Of a DNA stretch of 15,114 nt, positions 1-7,579 are shown in pieces. The DNA lies in contig CAYMST010000105.1 in NCBI GenBank assembly GCA_964393115.1, positions 1 to 15,114 of the forward strand, written 5' to 3'. This DNA comes from CAYMST01 sp964393115. Lineage in GTDB: Bacteria; Bacteroidota; Bacteroidia; Cytophagales; Cyclobacteriaceae. A program made the translations under genes and the position numbers. The notes under the pieces were generated by a model that was given only the letters and a program-made list of their open reading frames with translations, made no database searches and was not told where the DNA came from. Numbering within the stretch: position 1 is the first letter of the stretch; every line of letters starts with the position of its first letter.

Positions 1-1
1 T

Positions 2-580
2 GGCGCCATGGTGGTATGTCTTGATCCAGCAGCACCTTTAGCCGGTCATTTACCGCATAGAGAGGACATCGCTTATTACGTAACGCACCCTGCTCACCCG
101 TCGGTCTTTAACTGGGAAACGTCAGAAGAGGCCCAAAAAGACTATTATGGAGGCATTCAAGCACGCCAGACGGTTGTATCAGCTATTATGCATGGTGCTG
201 ATACTGATTATGAGCTTGGAGATGCTCTTACGCGTGTCATCTATCAGCCGGTCACGAAAAACCATAGAATAACTGTAAAGCAAATGGCGATACTCGAACC
301 GGGTTTTTCTGAAACACTATCCTCCACTTGCATCAAAAAGATTCGTGATGGATTGGATAAAGTTGTAGAAAAGGGAGTGCCTTATGAAGCTGCCCGGGAC
401 TTCATCTTAGGTCATATCAACATTCAGCTTGCTGTACTCTTCGATGAGCTTCCCATTAAGTTTTCCGATGCCGCCATTAAGGCACTAGACCGCGCGGAAT
501 CCATATTATTTAAAGAAAACTGGGAAAAAATCTTCGAAGAAGATGACATCATGGTGCAGATAAAAGCGATAACGGAATAA
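2..580 (+). CDS. apnO: D-apionate oxidoisomerase-like protein, C-terminal part (gene cut by the left edge)
   Basis: The reading frame is open to the window edge, and the first Met (base 8) is preceded in frame by Gly-Ala, as in a continuing Rossmann strand, so this is the 3' part of a longer gene rather than a true start. About 190 residues remain. They contain the end of the NAD-binding domain (LDPAAPLAGHLP, then YYVTHPAHPSVFN) and the helical phosphogluconate-dehydrogenase-like C-terminal domain (GGIQARQ, ITVKQMAILEPGFSET, ARDFILGHINIQLAVLF). From memory these motifs fit the ApnO family, which oxidises and isomerises D-apionate to 3-oxo-isoapionate with NAD+ in the cytoplasm. The stop is 11 bases before an ApsD-like gene, and an ApnL-like gene follows, so all three steps sit together. 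A broader '6-phosphogluconate dehydrogenase-like oxidoreductase' label is the safe fallback. The nucleotide-binding GxGxxG start lies outside the window. Confidence 0.75.
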   Translation, partial: GAMVVCLDPAAPLAGHLPHREDIAYYVTHPAHPSVFNWETSEEAQKDYYGGIQARQTVVSAIMHGADTDYELGDALTRVIYQPVTKNHRITVKQMAILEPGFSETLSSTCIKKIRDGLDKVVEKGVPYEAARDFILGHINIQLAVLFDELPIKFSDAAIKALDRAESILFKENWEKIFEEDDIMVQIKAITE

Positions 581-591
581 ATCAAAATACG

Positions 592-1620
592 ATGAGCACG
601 AAAAAGTTTGCCATATTCGGAACAGGTTTTTGGTCTCAATTTCAAATTGGGGGCTGGCAGGAATTAGAAGGCGCTGAGTGTGTCGCTTTCTATAACCGCA
701 CGAAATCACGAGCAGAGGAACTTGCAGGTCGATTCAATGTTCCCAATGTATATGATGACCCTGAAGAATTGCTTCGCAATGAGCAATTGGACTTTATTGA
801 TATCATCACGGATGTTGACACACACGCCAGATTCACTGAACTGGGAGCGAAGTATGGTGTTGACGTTATTTGTCAGAAACCTATGGCACCAAGCTATGCA
901 CAAGCGCAGAGCATGATGAAGATGACGAAAGATGCTGGAGTAAAATACTACGTGCATGAGAACTACCGGTGGCAACCACAGTTCAGACGGGTAAAAGAAA
1001 TACTGGATACGGGATTAATTGGAAAACCTTTCCGCTGCAAAACAGCTTTCAACACGGCATTTCCTGTTTTTGAAACGCAGCCTTTTCTAGCAGAATTGGA
1101 AGAGTTTGCCCTTACCGATCAAGGTTCACACCAGTTTGATGTATTGCGCTTTCTATTTGGCGAGGCCGAAAGCATTTATACCCAAATCCAAACAGTCAAT
1201 CCAACAATTAAAGGAGAAGACGTAGCAACCAGCCTTATTCGCATGAAAAACGGCGTGGTTTGTATTCAGGAAATCTCGTTTAGCTCTCCTCTGGAGCACG
1301 AAATATTCCCTCAGACACTTTTGCTTATAGAAGGAAATAAAGGAAGCATTAGATTGGACGCTGACTTTAGGATCAGCACCACAACACCTAAAGGCACTGA
1401 AAAGGAAGTGGTGGAAATGAAAAAGTACGGCTGGCAAACAGACCGTCTAAAGCCTGAGCCTCCAAGTATCGTGGATTGTAACAATGATATATTACAAGAC
1501 ATGATGGGTAACGCCAGGGCAGAAACCACGGGAGCTGATAATTTCGAAACCGTGAAACTGGTATGGGCAGCATATCAGTCTGCAAAAGAAAGCAAACCTA
1601 TTCGACTTAGTGATTTTTAA
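592..1620 (+). CDS. apsD: Gfo/Idh/MocA oxidoreductase, probable D-apiose dehydrogenase
   Basis: This is a full-length 342-residue Gfo/Idh/MocA protein. Residues 1-120 form a Rossmann domain beginning FAIFGTGFWSQ, with GTGFWS at 10-15. Residues 121-342 form the alpha/beta substrate domain, with VHENYRW around 121-127 and DQGSHQFD at 176-183, where His180 and Asp183 are the usual catalytic pair. The family's common EKP motif is QKP here (Gln95-Lys96-Pro97). I remember QKP and the HENxR segment as shared with D-apiose dehydrogenase (ApsD), which oxidises D-apiose to D-apionolactone with NAD+. It starts 11 bases after the apnO-like stop and ends 9 bases before the apnL-like start, so co-transcription is very likely. 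No signal peptide is visible, so it is cytoplasmic. Family membership is sure. The specific substrate rests on the neighbours and on remembered motifs; another branched or pentose sugar is possible. Confidence 0.75.
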   Translation: MSTKKFAIFGTGFWSQFQIGGWQELEGAECVAFYNRTKSRAEELAGRFNVPNVYDDPEELLRNEQLDFIDIITDVDTHARFTELGAKYGVDVICQKPMAPSYAQAQSMMKMTKDAGVKYYVHENYRWQPQFRRVKEILDTGLIGKPFRCKTAFNTAFPVFETQPFLAELEEFALTDQGSHQFDVLRFLFGEAESIYTQIQTVNPTIKGEDVATSLIRMKNGVVCIQEISFSSPLEHEIFPQTLLLIEGNKGSIRLDADFRISTTTPKGTEKEVVEMKKYGWQTDRLKPEPPSIVDCNNDILQDMMGNARAETTGADNFETVKLVWAAYQSAKESKPIRLSDF

Positions 1621-1629
1621 TGATCTATT

Positions 1630-3435
1630 ATGATTTCAACACTTGATCATAGAACTGGAAATATAATTTACGGCTATCAGGAGTATCAACTTGGTAATCT
1701 AAGGTTTCTGTATGGTCAAGGGTCCATTCGTCAAGTAGAATGGAAGGGTGAGGAAGTGCTAAATCATCTGTACGTAGCGGTAAGAGACCGCAATTGGGGA
1801 ACGGTTTCTCCAAGGATATATAATGAAAACATCCTACCAACCCATGATGGACTGCAAATCACATTTCACTTGGAGTATATTCAAGAGGAGATCAATTACT
1901 CAGGACATCTAAACGTTCAAATCAACGAGCAGGGAAGTCTCAAGGCTTCCTTTGAAGGGAAGGCATTAAGTTCATTCTTGAAAAATAGAATTGGGCTTAA
2001 TGTCCAACTTCCTGCGAAACCCTACGCAGCAAGAAGCTATGAAGTAACACATAGCGATCAAACCAAGACATCTGGACAACTTCCAAATCAAGTTTCAGCA
2101 CATCAACCTATTTTTGATATTCAGCAGATACACTGGGGAGGGCATACACCAGTCCAAATGAAGTTTACTGGGGAAGTTTTTGAAATGGAAGATCAACGCA
2201 ACTGGTCTGATGCCTCTTTTAAAATTTACAGTACACCATTAGCCACTCCTTTTCCAGTGATGGTGAATGCCGAAGACACTTGTGAACACACCTTTGCGTT
2301 AAAGGTTTCCGAATACAAGGACACAACAGCTGCTGCAATGTATGGGTTGGAGGCTCCGAAAAAGGAGCTTCGATTACCTAAAATCGGCACTATGATTGGA
2401 CGAAATGAAGAAACGCTCGTCAGTCAAGGCATAATGGCCAAAAAACTTGGATTGGATCACGTATTGATCGAAGTATTCTTATCGAAAGCCAATTGGGAAG
2501 ATGAGTTAAGCGCTTCACTTCATCAACTGGAGGATAGTCCTGAGGTGAACATTTGTTTGTCGTGCATCATTGCGCAACACAAGTCAGCCGAGAAGCTAGC
2601 ACAGCTAGCAAAATGCTTGACAAGGCGTAGTATTTCTCCTTCGGCAATATGTCTATTCGAGGAAAATGCACTGGTCTCGAAAGAGAACCTCAAGGATTAT
2701 TTCGATTTCCTAAAAATGAAATTTCCTTATTGCTCCATTGGATCTGGAACCTATGCTTATTACGCAGAATTCAATCGAGCAAACCAATTATATGCTCAAA
2801 ATGATTTTAGCATCTTTAGTTTGTCCCCACAAGTACATGCTACTGATGAATTGAGCTTAATAGAAAACTTGCGCACTCAGTCTGACCTGATTGCTAATGC
2901 TGAAGAGCGATTCAACTTGCCCGTTCATTTAGGACCTATTACGCTAAAGCAACGGATGAACTTCGTTGCCACAAATGATAATGATCGATTCACTCGGCAA
3001 GTTGACGCTCGTCAACATTCAGTTTTCTCTGCTATATGGACGCTTAGCAGCATCCGTAACCTAATGAATACCAACTGTGTAGCCGCTACCTATTACGAGC
3101 TAACTGGTGAAAACGGAATTTCGAAAGACGCTGACAACCTCATTACTCCTGTCTTTTTAGTTTTCAAAGAGTTGCTCAAGCTAAAATCGCATCGCTTTTT
3201 CCCTTTAAATAAACCAGAGGACTATGATGTAGATGGCTTTGAGGTACATAACCTTCAAGGCCATCAAATATTGTGGCTGTGGAGTTTTAAACAGTTTGAT
3301 GTTCAAGCCATCACTTCTCGCATTTCGAAGATTGAAGAGCTGAATTTCCGATCCGCACATTGGATTGTCAAGCCGTATGGAAATAGAATACCCCCATGCA
3401 CAGTCGTTCGAGTAACCCTATCCCAAAAACCATAA
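1630..3435 (+). CDS. apnL: D-apionate lactonase-like protein (ApnL family)
   Basis: This is a 601-residue protein without a signal peptide. The N-terminal half is beta-rich and carries AVRDRNWGTV (50-59), FLKNRIG (116-122) and FEMEDQRNWSDASFK (174-188). The C-terminal half looks like a TIM-barrel, with HLGPITLK, VDARQHSVFSAIWTLSSIR and AATYYELTGE. I recall these blocks from the ApnL family, which hydrolyses D-apionolactone to D-apionate in the oxidative D-apiose pathway, and the length matches. It lies between an ApsD-like dehydrogenase (9 bases upstream) and a lipoprotein gene (9 bases downstream), with the preceding ApnO-like gene supplying the next step. The start at 1630 is chosen because it leaves a short intergenic gap and keeps the N-terminal strand pattern. 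What I see is the motif set; the activity is inferred from family and gene order. Many databases would call it hypothetical. Confidence 0.72.
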   Translation: MISTLDHRTGNIIYGYQEYQLGNLRFLYGQGSIRQVEWKGEEVLNHLYVAVRDRNWGTVSPRIYNENILPTHDGLQITFHLEYIQEEINYSGHLNVQINEQGSLKASFEGKALSSFLKNRIGLNVQLPAKPYAARSYEVTHSDQTKTSGQLPNQVSAHQPIFDIQQIHWGGHTPVQMKFTGEVFEMEDQRNWSDASFKIYSTPLATPFPVMVNAEDTCEHTFALKVSEYKDTTAAAMYGLEAPKKELRLPKIGTMIGRNEETLVSQGIMAKKLGLDHVLIEVFLSKANWEDELSASLHQLEDSPEVNICLSCIIAQHKSAEKLAQLAKCLTRRSISPSAICLFEENALVSKENLKDYFDFLKMKFPYCSIGSGTYAYYAEFNRANQLYAQNDFSIFSLSPQVHATDELSLIENLRTQSDLIANAEERFNLPVHLGPITLKQRMNFVATNDNDRFTRQVDARQHSVFSAIWTLSSIRNLMNTNCVAATYYELTGENGISKDADNLITPVFLVFKELLKLKSHRFFPLNKPEDYDVDGFEVHNLQGHQILWLWSFKQFDVQAITSRISKIEELNFRSAHWIVKPYGNRIPPCTVVRVTLSQKP

Positions 3436-3444
3436 CACGTCCTA

Positions 3445-4506
3445 ATGTCACTTATCAAAAAGAGATTTTATTTAATATTCTGCATCGTGATCATAGCCGC
3501 TTGCCAAGAGAAAGATTCGCAGCAGCCTACTTTTGACGTCATCATAGATACTGATCTAGGAGGAGATCCAGACGATATTCAATCACTGTATCGAGCAGTT
3601 CACTATTCTGATATCCTAAAGATCAAAGGAATCGTCGCCACTCCTTGTACTCAACTTCACTACCACCCTTGGGATACTGTCCCTCGTGTGGCACTTATTA
3701 AAAATTGGATTAAGCGAATAGATGTCAATCATTTAAGAAACAAGGGGTTTTCTTCTCTCATGAAAGAAGAAGAGCTTCTCAACATCATCAAACTAGGGTC
3801 GGAATCTCCTGGCGCCCCATCTGATCGTCGGTCTACAGAAGGCTCAAATTGGATTATTGAAATGGCTAAAAGCTATAGTCCCGAGAATCCATTATGGGTG
3901 TTGGTCTGGGGTAGCATGACTACAACGGCACAAGCTCTCCATGACGCTCCTGAAATAGCCAACAATATCAGGATATATTATATCGGTTCGACCAATACTC
4001 AACACGATACGGCAAGCAGAAACTATGTCTTTGACTTTATGGCGAATCAAAATAATCAACTTTGGTGGATAGAAAATGGAACACTACCCAAATGGGATCA
4101 CGAAACCTTCCGCGGTATTTATGAATCAGGGGATCAATCGGGAGAATGGAACATGAGTAACTTCATCCCAACAAACATTCGTAACCATGGATCGACTCAC
4201 AACGGGCTTTTTGATCTTAAATCAGGCGATGCTTTTCCTGTGGCTCACTCACCGAAAAACAGCCTTAAAGAGGGTGACTCCCCATCAATGCTGTTTCTGT
4301 TATCACCAGTCATGGCGGGTGTAGGAGACGTAAACGACCCTACTCAAGAGAGTTGGGGTGGCCAGTTTAGAGCATATAATCACGAAAAATACCCAAACTA
4401 CTACGTGGATTTAGACGCAGAAATGAAAGTTTGCATGAGCACCATTGGTAAATGGCGAAAGGACATCTTAACAGATTGGAAAAGCAGGTGGGATCGCTAC
4501 AACTAA
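3445..4506 (+). CDS. DUF1593 (nucleoside hydrolase-like) lipoprotein
   Basis: This 353-residue protein begins with a lipoprotein signal peptide: KKR, a hydrophobic stretch, then IIAAC with the lipidated Cys at 20. It is therefore exported and membrane-anchored. The mature part opens with VIIDTDLGGDPDD (about 32-44). This aspartate cluster resembles the Ca2+-binding DTDxxxDD motif of inosine-uridine nucleoside hydrolases and is typical of PF07632 (DUF1593, Sde182 type). LWVLVWGSMTTTAQAL and IRIYYIGSTNTQHD fit the same Rossmann-like fold. It is shorter than many relatives, which carry an extra C-terminal beta domain; here the protein stops after the catalytic-fold domain. It starts 9 bases after apnL, so it belongs to the apiose operon. 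Nucleoside hydrolases cleave ribofuranosyl bonds and apiose occurs as a furanose, so release of apiose from a glycoside is an attractive but unproven role. Confidence 0.8.
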   Translation: MSLIKKRFYLIFCIVIIAACQEKDSQQPTFDVIIDTDLGGDPDDIQSLYRAVHYSDILKIKGIVATPCTQLHYHPWDTVPRVALIKNWIKRIDVNHLRNKGFSSLMKEEELLNIIKLGSESPGAPSDRRSTEGSNWIIEMAKSYSPENPLWVLVWGSMTTTAQALHDAPEIANNIRIYYIGSTNTQHDTASRNYVFDFMANQNNQLWWIENGTLPKWDHETFRGIYESGDQSGEWNMSNFIPTNIRNHGSTHNGLFDLKSGDAFPVAHSPKNSLKEGDSPSMLFLLSPVMAGVGDVNDPTQESWGGQFRAYNHEKYPNYYVDLDAEMKVCMSTIGKWRKDILTDWKSRWDRYN

Positions 4507-4564
4507 GGGTTTGCACACAAGTAACATTAACTAGTAAAAACAATAACCATCAATCAAAATACAA

Positions 4565-6124
4565 ATGAGATATATCGTCTTAATATTGGCAGTGACCATA
4601 AATCTATTCCTATCCATTGCAGCAACCGCACAGCAGAAGCCCAATATCGTTCTTATTCTGGTAGATGACTTAGGGTATGGAGATGTCAACTTAAAAATTG
4701 ACGGCTTGGATAGGTTTAATAACCCAAGTGTCATTACACCTAGACTAGCCAGTTTGGCCAAAGAAAGCTTAGTCATGACAGACCATTACTCCGCCTCACC
4801 AGTATGCTCGCCTTCACGAGCTGGTTTACTAACAGGACGGACTCCAACTCGCTCTAACGTCAACCTCTTCATTCGTGATACACAAGATGACGACACACAC
4901 CTTTTGCATGGTTCTGAAATCACCATTCCTGAGTTACTCAAGGAGCAGGGATATCAAACTGGGGTTTTTGGAAAATGGCATTTAAATGGACAGGACTGGG
5001 AAACACCTGAAAACTGGTCTGGTTGGTCTGGCTCATTCCCAAAGCAACAAGGGTTCGATCATGGGTTTGTAGCTAAAGAAGACCCTCATTTTACGCGCCA
5101 ACTTAAAGTAAACACCCAGAAACATCCTGGTGATTTCTTTACCGTAGACGGGGAGCCAATGGGCCCAATTAAGGGATATACGAGTGATATCGTCACGAAT
5201 TACGCCAATGAATGGATGACTGAAGCTTCAAAAGAAGACGCTCCTTTTTTCGCATTTTTGTCTTATGATGCTGTACACATCCGAATTGCTGCTGCTGATC
5301 GCTATGAAGAGCATTTCAATACTGGAGATGCTAGAAAAGATGCTTGGTATGCTAACATTATGCACTTAGATGATGCCATTGGAAATGTATTAGATCATCT
5401 TAAAGATCTTGGTATCGAGGATAACACCATTGTCGTCTTTACCAGCGATAATGGTCCCGATGTACTTAGAAAGTCAGATGCCACCTATTTCTGCTATGGC
5501 ACATCATACCCGCTCATGGGAGAGAAATACCAACTTCTGGAAGGTGGTATGAGAGTACCAGGAATGGTGCGATGGCCAAAGAAAATCAAACCAAGACTGT
5601 CTGACATACCAAATTCTACCATGGACCTACTCCCTACTTTTGCTTCGATAGCTGGACAGTCACTACCGGGTGACCGAAAAATTGATGGCGTCGACTTATC
5701 CGGCTTTTGGTTAAAAAATAAAGCGCCTAAACGCATAGACCCGATGTATTGGCAGTTTGAGTTTTACAGACTTTATGACTCTATCATTGGCGAAGGATAT
5801 GAGCGAAGGCTTCAAGGCGAACGAAGAGACTATACTTCCAAAAGAAAACCAAGGGTAACGATAAGAGAAGGCAACTACGTCATGATAGGCATAGGAGATG
5901 AACAATATGAGGCTCCGGATCAATTCCAACTGTATGATATCAAGAAAGATGAGGAGCAGCGCTATGACATCTCAGCCAAATATCCTGAAGTGACCGAGCG
6001 GTTAAAAACAAAACTTTTAGCAATGCATCAAGAGATTTCTATCGATAGAATTAAGACGGTCAATGCCATCAAGAATAAGGAAGCAACCATTGACTTTCAA
6101 ACGGTACTAACTACCACTGAGTAA
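4565..6124 (+). CDS. Secreted Cys-type sulfatase (arylsulfatase family S1)
   Basis: The 519-residue protein has a signal peptide ending near Ala-Thr-Ala-Gln (cleavage about 22). The sulfatase fold follows: NIVLILVDDLGYGD with metal-binding Asp34 and Asp35, the formylglycine signature CSPSR at 81-85 (Cys81 is matured to formylglycine by a separate enzyme), GKWHL at 136-140, SDNG at 294-297 (metal-binding Asp295 and Asn296) and a GEK...GGMRVPG segment with Lys321. All core residues are present, so an active sulfate-ester hydrolase in the periplasm or outside the cell is expected. It lies 58 bases after the DUF1593 gene on the same strand and is followed by a terminator, making it the last gene of the operon. 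The substrate cannot be read from sequence; context suggests a sulfated apiose-containing glycan or phenolic glycoside. No sulfatase-maturating enzyme is in the window. Confidence 0.93.
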   Translation: MRYIVLILAVTINLFLSIAATAQQKPNIVLILVDDLGYGDVNLKIDGLDRFNNPSVITPRLASLAKESLVMTDHYSASPVCSPSRAGLLTGRTPTRSNVNLFIRDTQDDDTHLLHGSEITIPELLKEQGYQTGVFGKWHLNGQDWETPENWSGWSGSFPKQQGFDHGFVAKEDPHFTRQLKVNTQKHPGDFFTVDGEPMGPIKGYTSDIVTNYANEWMTEASKEDAPFFAFLSYDAVHIRIAAADRYEEHFNTGDARKDAWYANIMHLDDAIGNVLDHLKDLGIEDNTIVVFTSDNGPDVLRKSDATYFCYGTSYPLMGEKYQLLEGGMRVPGMVRWPKKIKPRLSDIPNSTMDLLPTFASIAGQSLPGDRKIDGVDLSGFWLKNKAPKRIDPMYWQFEFYRLYDSIIGEGYERRLQGERRDYTSKRKPRVTIREGNYVMIGIGDEQYEAPDQFQLYDIKKDEEQRYDISAKYPEVTERLKTKLLAMHQEISIDRIKTVNAIKNKEATIDFQTVLTTTE

Positions 6125-6135
6125 TAGGGCTGGCT

Positions 6136-6192
6136 TGCTGAAAAAAGTTGGGAGTGCTGCAAAATACCCCCCTTTTTAGTCGTTTTTCAGCA
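6136..6192. repeat. 10-base perfect inverted repeat after the sulfatase gene
   Basis: TGCTGAAAAA at 6136-6145 is the exact reverse complement of TTTTTCAGCA at 6183-6192, with a 37-base spacer holding a C6-T5 run. It lies directly behind the sulfatase stop and ahead of the stronger terminator. It could be a weak first hairpin in the mRNA tail that protects the 3' end. The long spacer makes a true terminator unlikely. Confidence 0.4.
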
Positions 6193-6224
6193 TGTCCTAA
6201 CTAACTCAACTACATCCATATGTG

Positions 6225-6257
6225 CCCGGCTTTAGTTATTAGTCGGGTATTTTTTTT
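6225..6257 (+). terminator. Rho-independent terminator of the apiose/sulfatase operon
   Basis: A 7-base stem, CCCGGCT at 6225-6231 with AGTCGGG at 6241-6247 (one G-U pair), closes a 9-base loop and is followed by a TATTTTTTTT tract. It lies about 100 bases after the sulfatase stop. The T-tract overlaps the last bases of the convergent Uma2 gene. The opposite strand has no T-tract after the stem, so it acts for + transcription only. Confidence 0.8.
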
Positions 6258-6840
6258 AGACCTCATCCTGAAAAACTTGATCCAAGGGAATTTGAAGCTC
6301 AGGGAAGATGGCGGATTTTAGTAAATCACTTCTAAAATACTTCCCTTGATTTTCGTAATTCCCATTTTTTAGCACAAACTTGTCCACATAACCATCCATC
6401 CCCACGATCCAGTATTCCTTGACACCATGTTCTTGATACAGTTCGTACTTGAGCTTGTAATCACGATCAATAGTGGTGGGAGATGCTATCTCAACGATTA
6501 GGTCAGGAGCTCCGTTACAGCCATATTCATCCAACTTTGACTCATCACAAATCACGCAGATATCTGGTTGAACAACAGTCTGACTTTTTTTATCATGACT
6601 TTGAGGTAGTCTAACATCAAAAGGGGCATTGTAAATATTGCAGGTCTTTTTTTGAAAACGCTGAATCATCAAAAACTCTAAGTCCCGGCTAATTTCTTGA
6701 TGTTTTCTTCTTGGCGCTGGACTCATCTTAAATATGCGTCCTTTGATAAGCTCTACCCGTTCTTCAAAACGCCATTTGAGGTAGTCCGCATAGGTGTAAG
6801 CCTTAGAAAGGTCTAATTCGGAAATCTTCGTCACGTCCAT
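6256..6840 (-). CDS. Uma2-family PD-(D/E)XK nuclease-like protein (DUF820)
   Basis: This 194-residue protein fits the Uma2/DUF820 family (PF05685) over its full length. YADYLKWRFEERVELIKGRIFKMSPAP at the N-terminus includes Glu30. The core follows: QPDICVI (Asp93), APDLIVEIASPTT (Asp113, Glu117) and DYKLKYELYQEHGVKEYWIV (Lys129 or Lys131). These are the acidic and lysine positions expected for a PD-(D/E)XK restriction-endonuclease-like site. The biological role of this family is unclear; it is abundant in cyanobacteria and scattered in Bacteroidota, often near mobile or toxin-like genes, but no partner is visible here. It converges on the sulfatase operon and shares its terminator region. A possible TATCTTTG -7 element lies only 4 bases before the start codon, which would make the mRNA leaderless or nearly so. 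Confidence 0.88.
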   Translation of the reverse strand: MDVTKISELDLSKAYTYADYLKWRFEERVELIKGRIFKMSPAPRRKHQEISRDLEFLMIQRFQKKTCNIYNAPFDVRLPQSHDKKSQTVVQPDICVICDESKLDEYGCNGAPDLIVEIASPTTIDRDYKLKYELYQEHGVKEYWIVGMDGYVDKFVLKNGNYENQGKYFRSDLLKSAIFPELQIPLDQVFQDEV

Positions 6841-6844
6841 ACTT

Positions 6845-6852
6845 CAAAGATA
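6845..6852 (-). promoter_or_regulatory. Possible Bacteroidota -7 element (TATCTTTG) before the Uma2 gene
   Basis: Read on the - strand, TATCTTTG matches the phylum's TAnnTTTG consensus exactly and lies 4 bases upstream of the ATG. No convincing -33 TTG-type element is seen. Such an 8-mer with six fixed positions can occur by chance. Confidence 0.25.
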
Positions 6853-6892
6853 CCAAATTAGACCTATTCCTATAGGAGGATAAATAAGCGGT

Positions 6893-7579
6893 CTAAAGCT
6901 GAGAAAGCCTTTCTTCGCGAAAAGCCGTAATCTCACTGATATCACTACTCGCATCCATCCCAACCGCATACATGAACAGATCATAATAAGCTTCAGACAT
7001 ATCCGTAAGTCCTTGCTGGTCATATATTTCTGATAGTTTGGTATAGCAAGCCGCCAACTCTTCCACGTCGTTATTTTCCAGACTTATAGTCTCAACCATT
7101 TGAAGTGTTTCATATGCATTACCATATTGCTGAATTCGAACGTAGAAGTCTGCTAGAGTATTACTTCCTTTCAATATCTGTCTAAAGTCATGAATTTGCT
7201 TTTTTTGTTCCAAACTCATTTTATAGTACTTCTCTGCAAGTGAATGCTGGCCTTCTTGCTCAGTAATTCGTGCTAACCCAACGGCGACTTCAGCCCCATG
7301 TTTGTAATCTTCATTTTCTTCAGTAATCTCCAAAGCTCTCATGTAAACTTCTTTAGCTTTATCTCCTTGCTCAGCGGCAAGGTATAGCACTGCAGCCGCC
7401 TTGAAGTAACTAATAGCCTTCTTCGGCATTTCTGCTTTTACCAGCTTCTCAGCAAATTCCAAGTCGTTTGCGGCTCTGGCAGAGTCTAACTCACTAAGCT
7501 TGTTATTGGAAGCTTTTACATTTGTGATAACTAAAAGAACCACTAAAAAGATTGTCGATTTTATATCCAGCACTTTCAT
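6893..7579 (-). CDS. Secreted tetratricopeptide-repeat protein
   Basis: The 228-residue protein has an N-terminal hydrophobic segment (IFLVVLLVITNVKAS, about 9-24) that reads as a signal peptide, so it is probably periplasmic. The rest is alpha-helical with about four TPR-like units. Recognisable stretches are AEKLVKAEMPKKAISYFKAAAVLYLAAE (about 42-69), AKEVYMRALEITEENEDYKHGAEVAVGLARI, EKYYKMSLEQKKQIHDFRQILKGSNTLADFY and NAYETLQMVETISLENNDVEELAACYTKLSEIY. It resembles the N-terminal TPR part of Bacteroidota sensor kinases or regulators, but no transmembrane, kinase or DNA-binding domain follows, so it is either a free-standing scaffold or a decayed relative. It is 52 bases upstream of Uma2 on the same strand; functional linkage is not evident. 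No specific function can be given. Confidence 0.8.
   Translation of the reverse strand: MKVLDIKSTIFLVVLLVITNVKASNNKLSELDSARAANDLEFAEKLVKAEMPKKAISYFKAAAVLYLAAEQGDKAKEVYMRALEITEENEDYKHGAEVAVGLARITEQEGQHSLAEKYYKMSLEQKKQIHDFRQILKGSNTLADFYVRIQQYGNAYETLQMVETISLENNDVEELAACYTKLSEIYDQQGLTDMSEAYYDLFMYAVGMDASSDISEITAFREERLSQL

Noticed and set aside
424..709. Antisense open frames over the apnO/apsD junction
   Set aside because: They overlap two strongly supported genes on the other strand, have no family resemblance and show biased, low-complexity translations.
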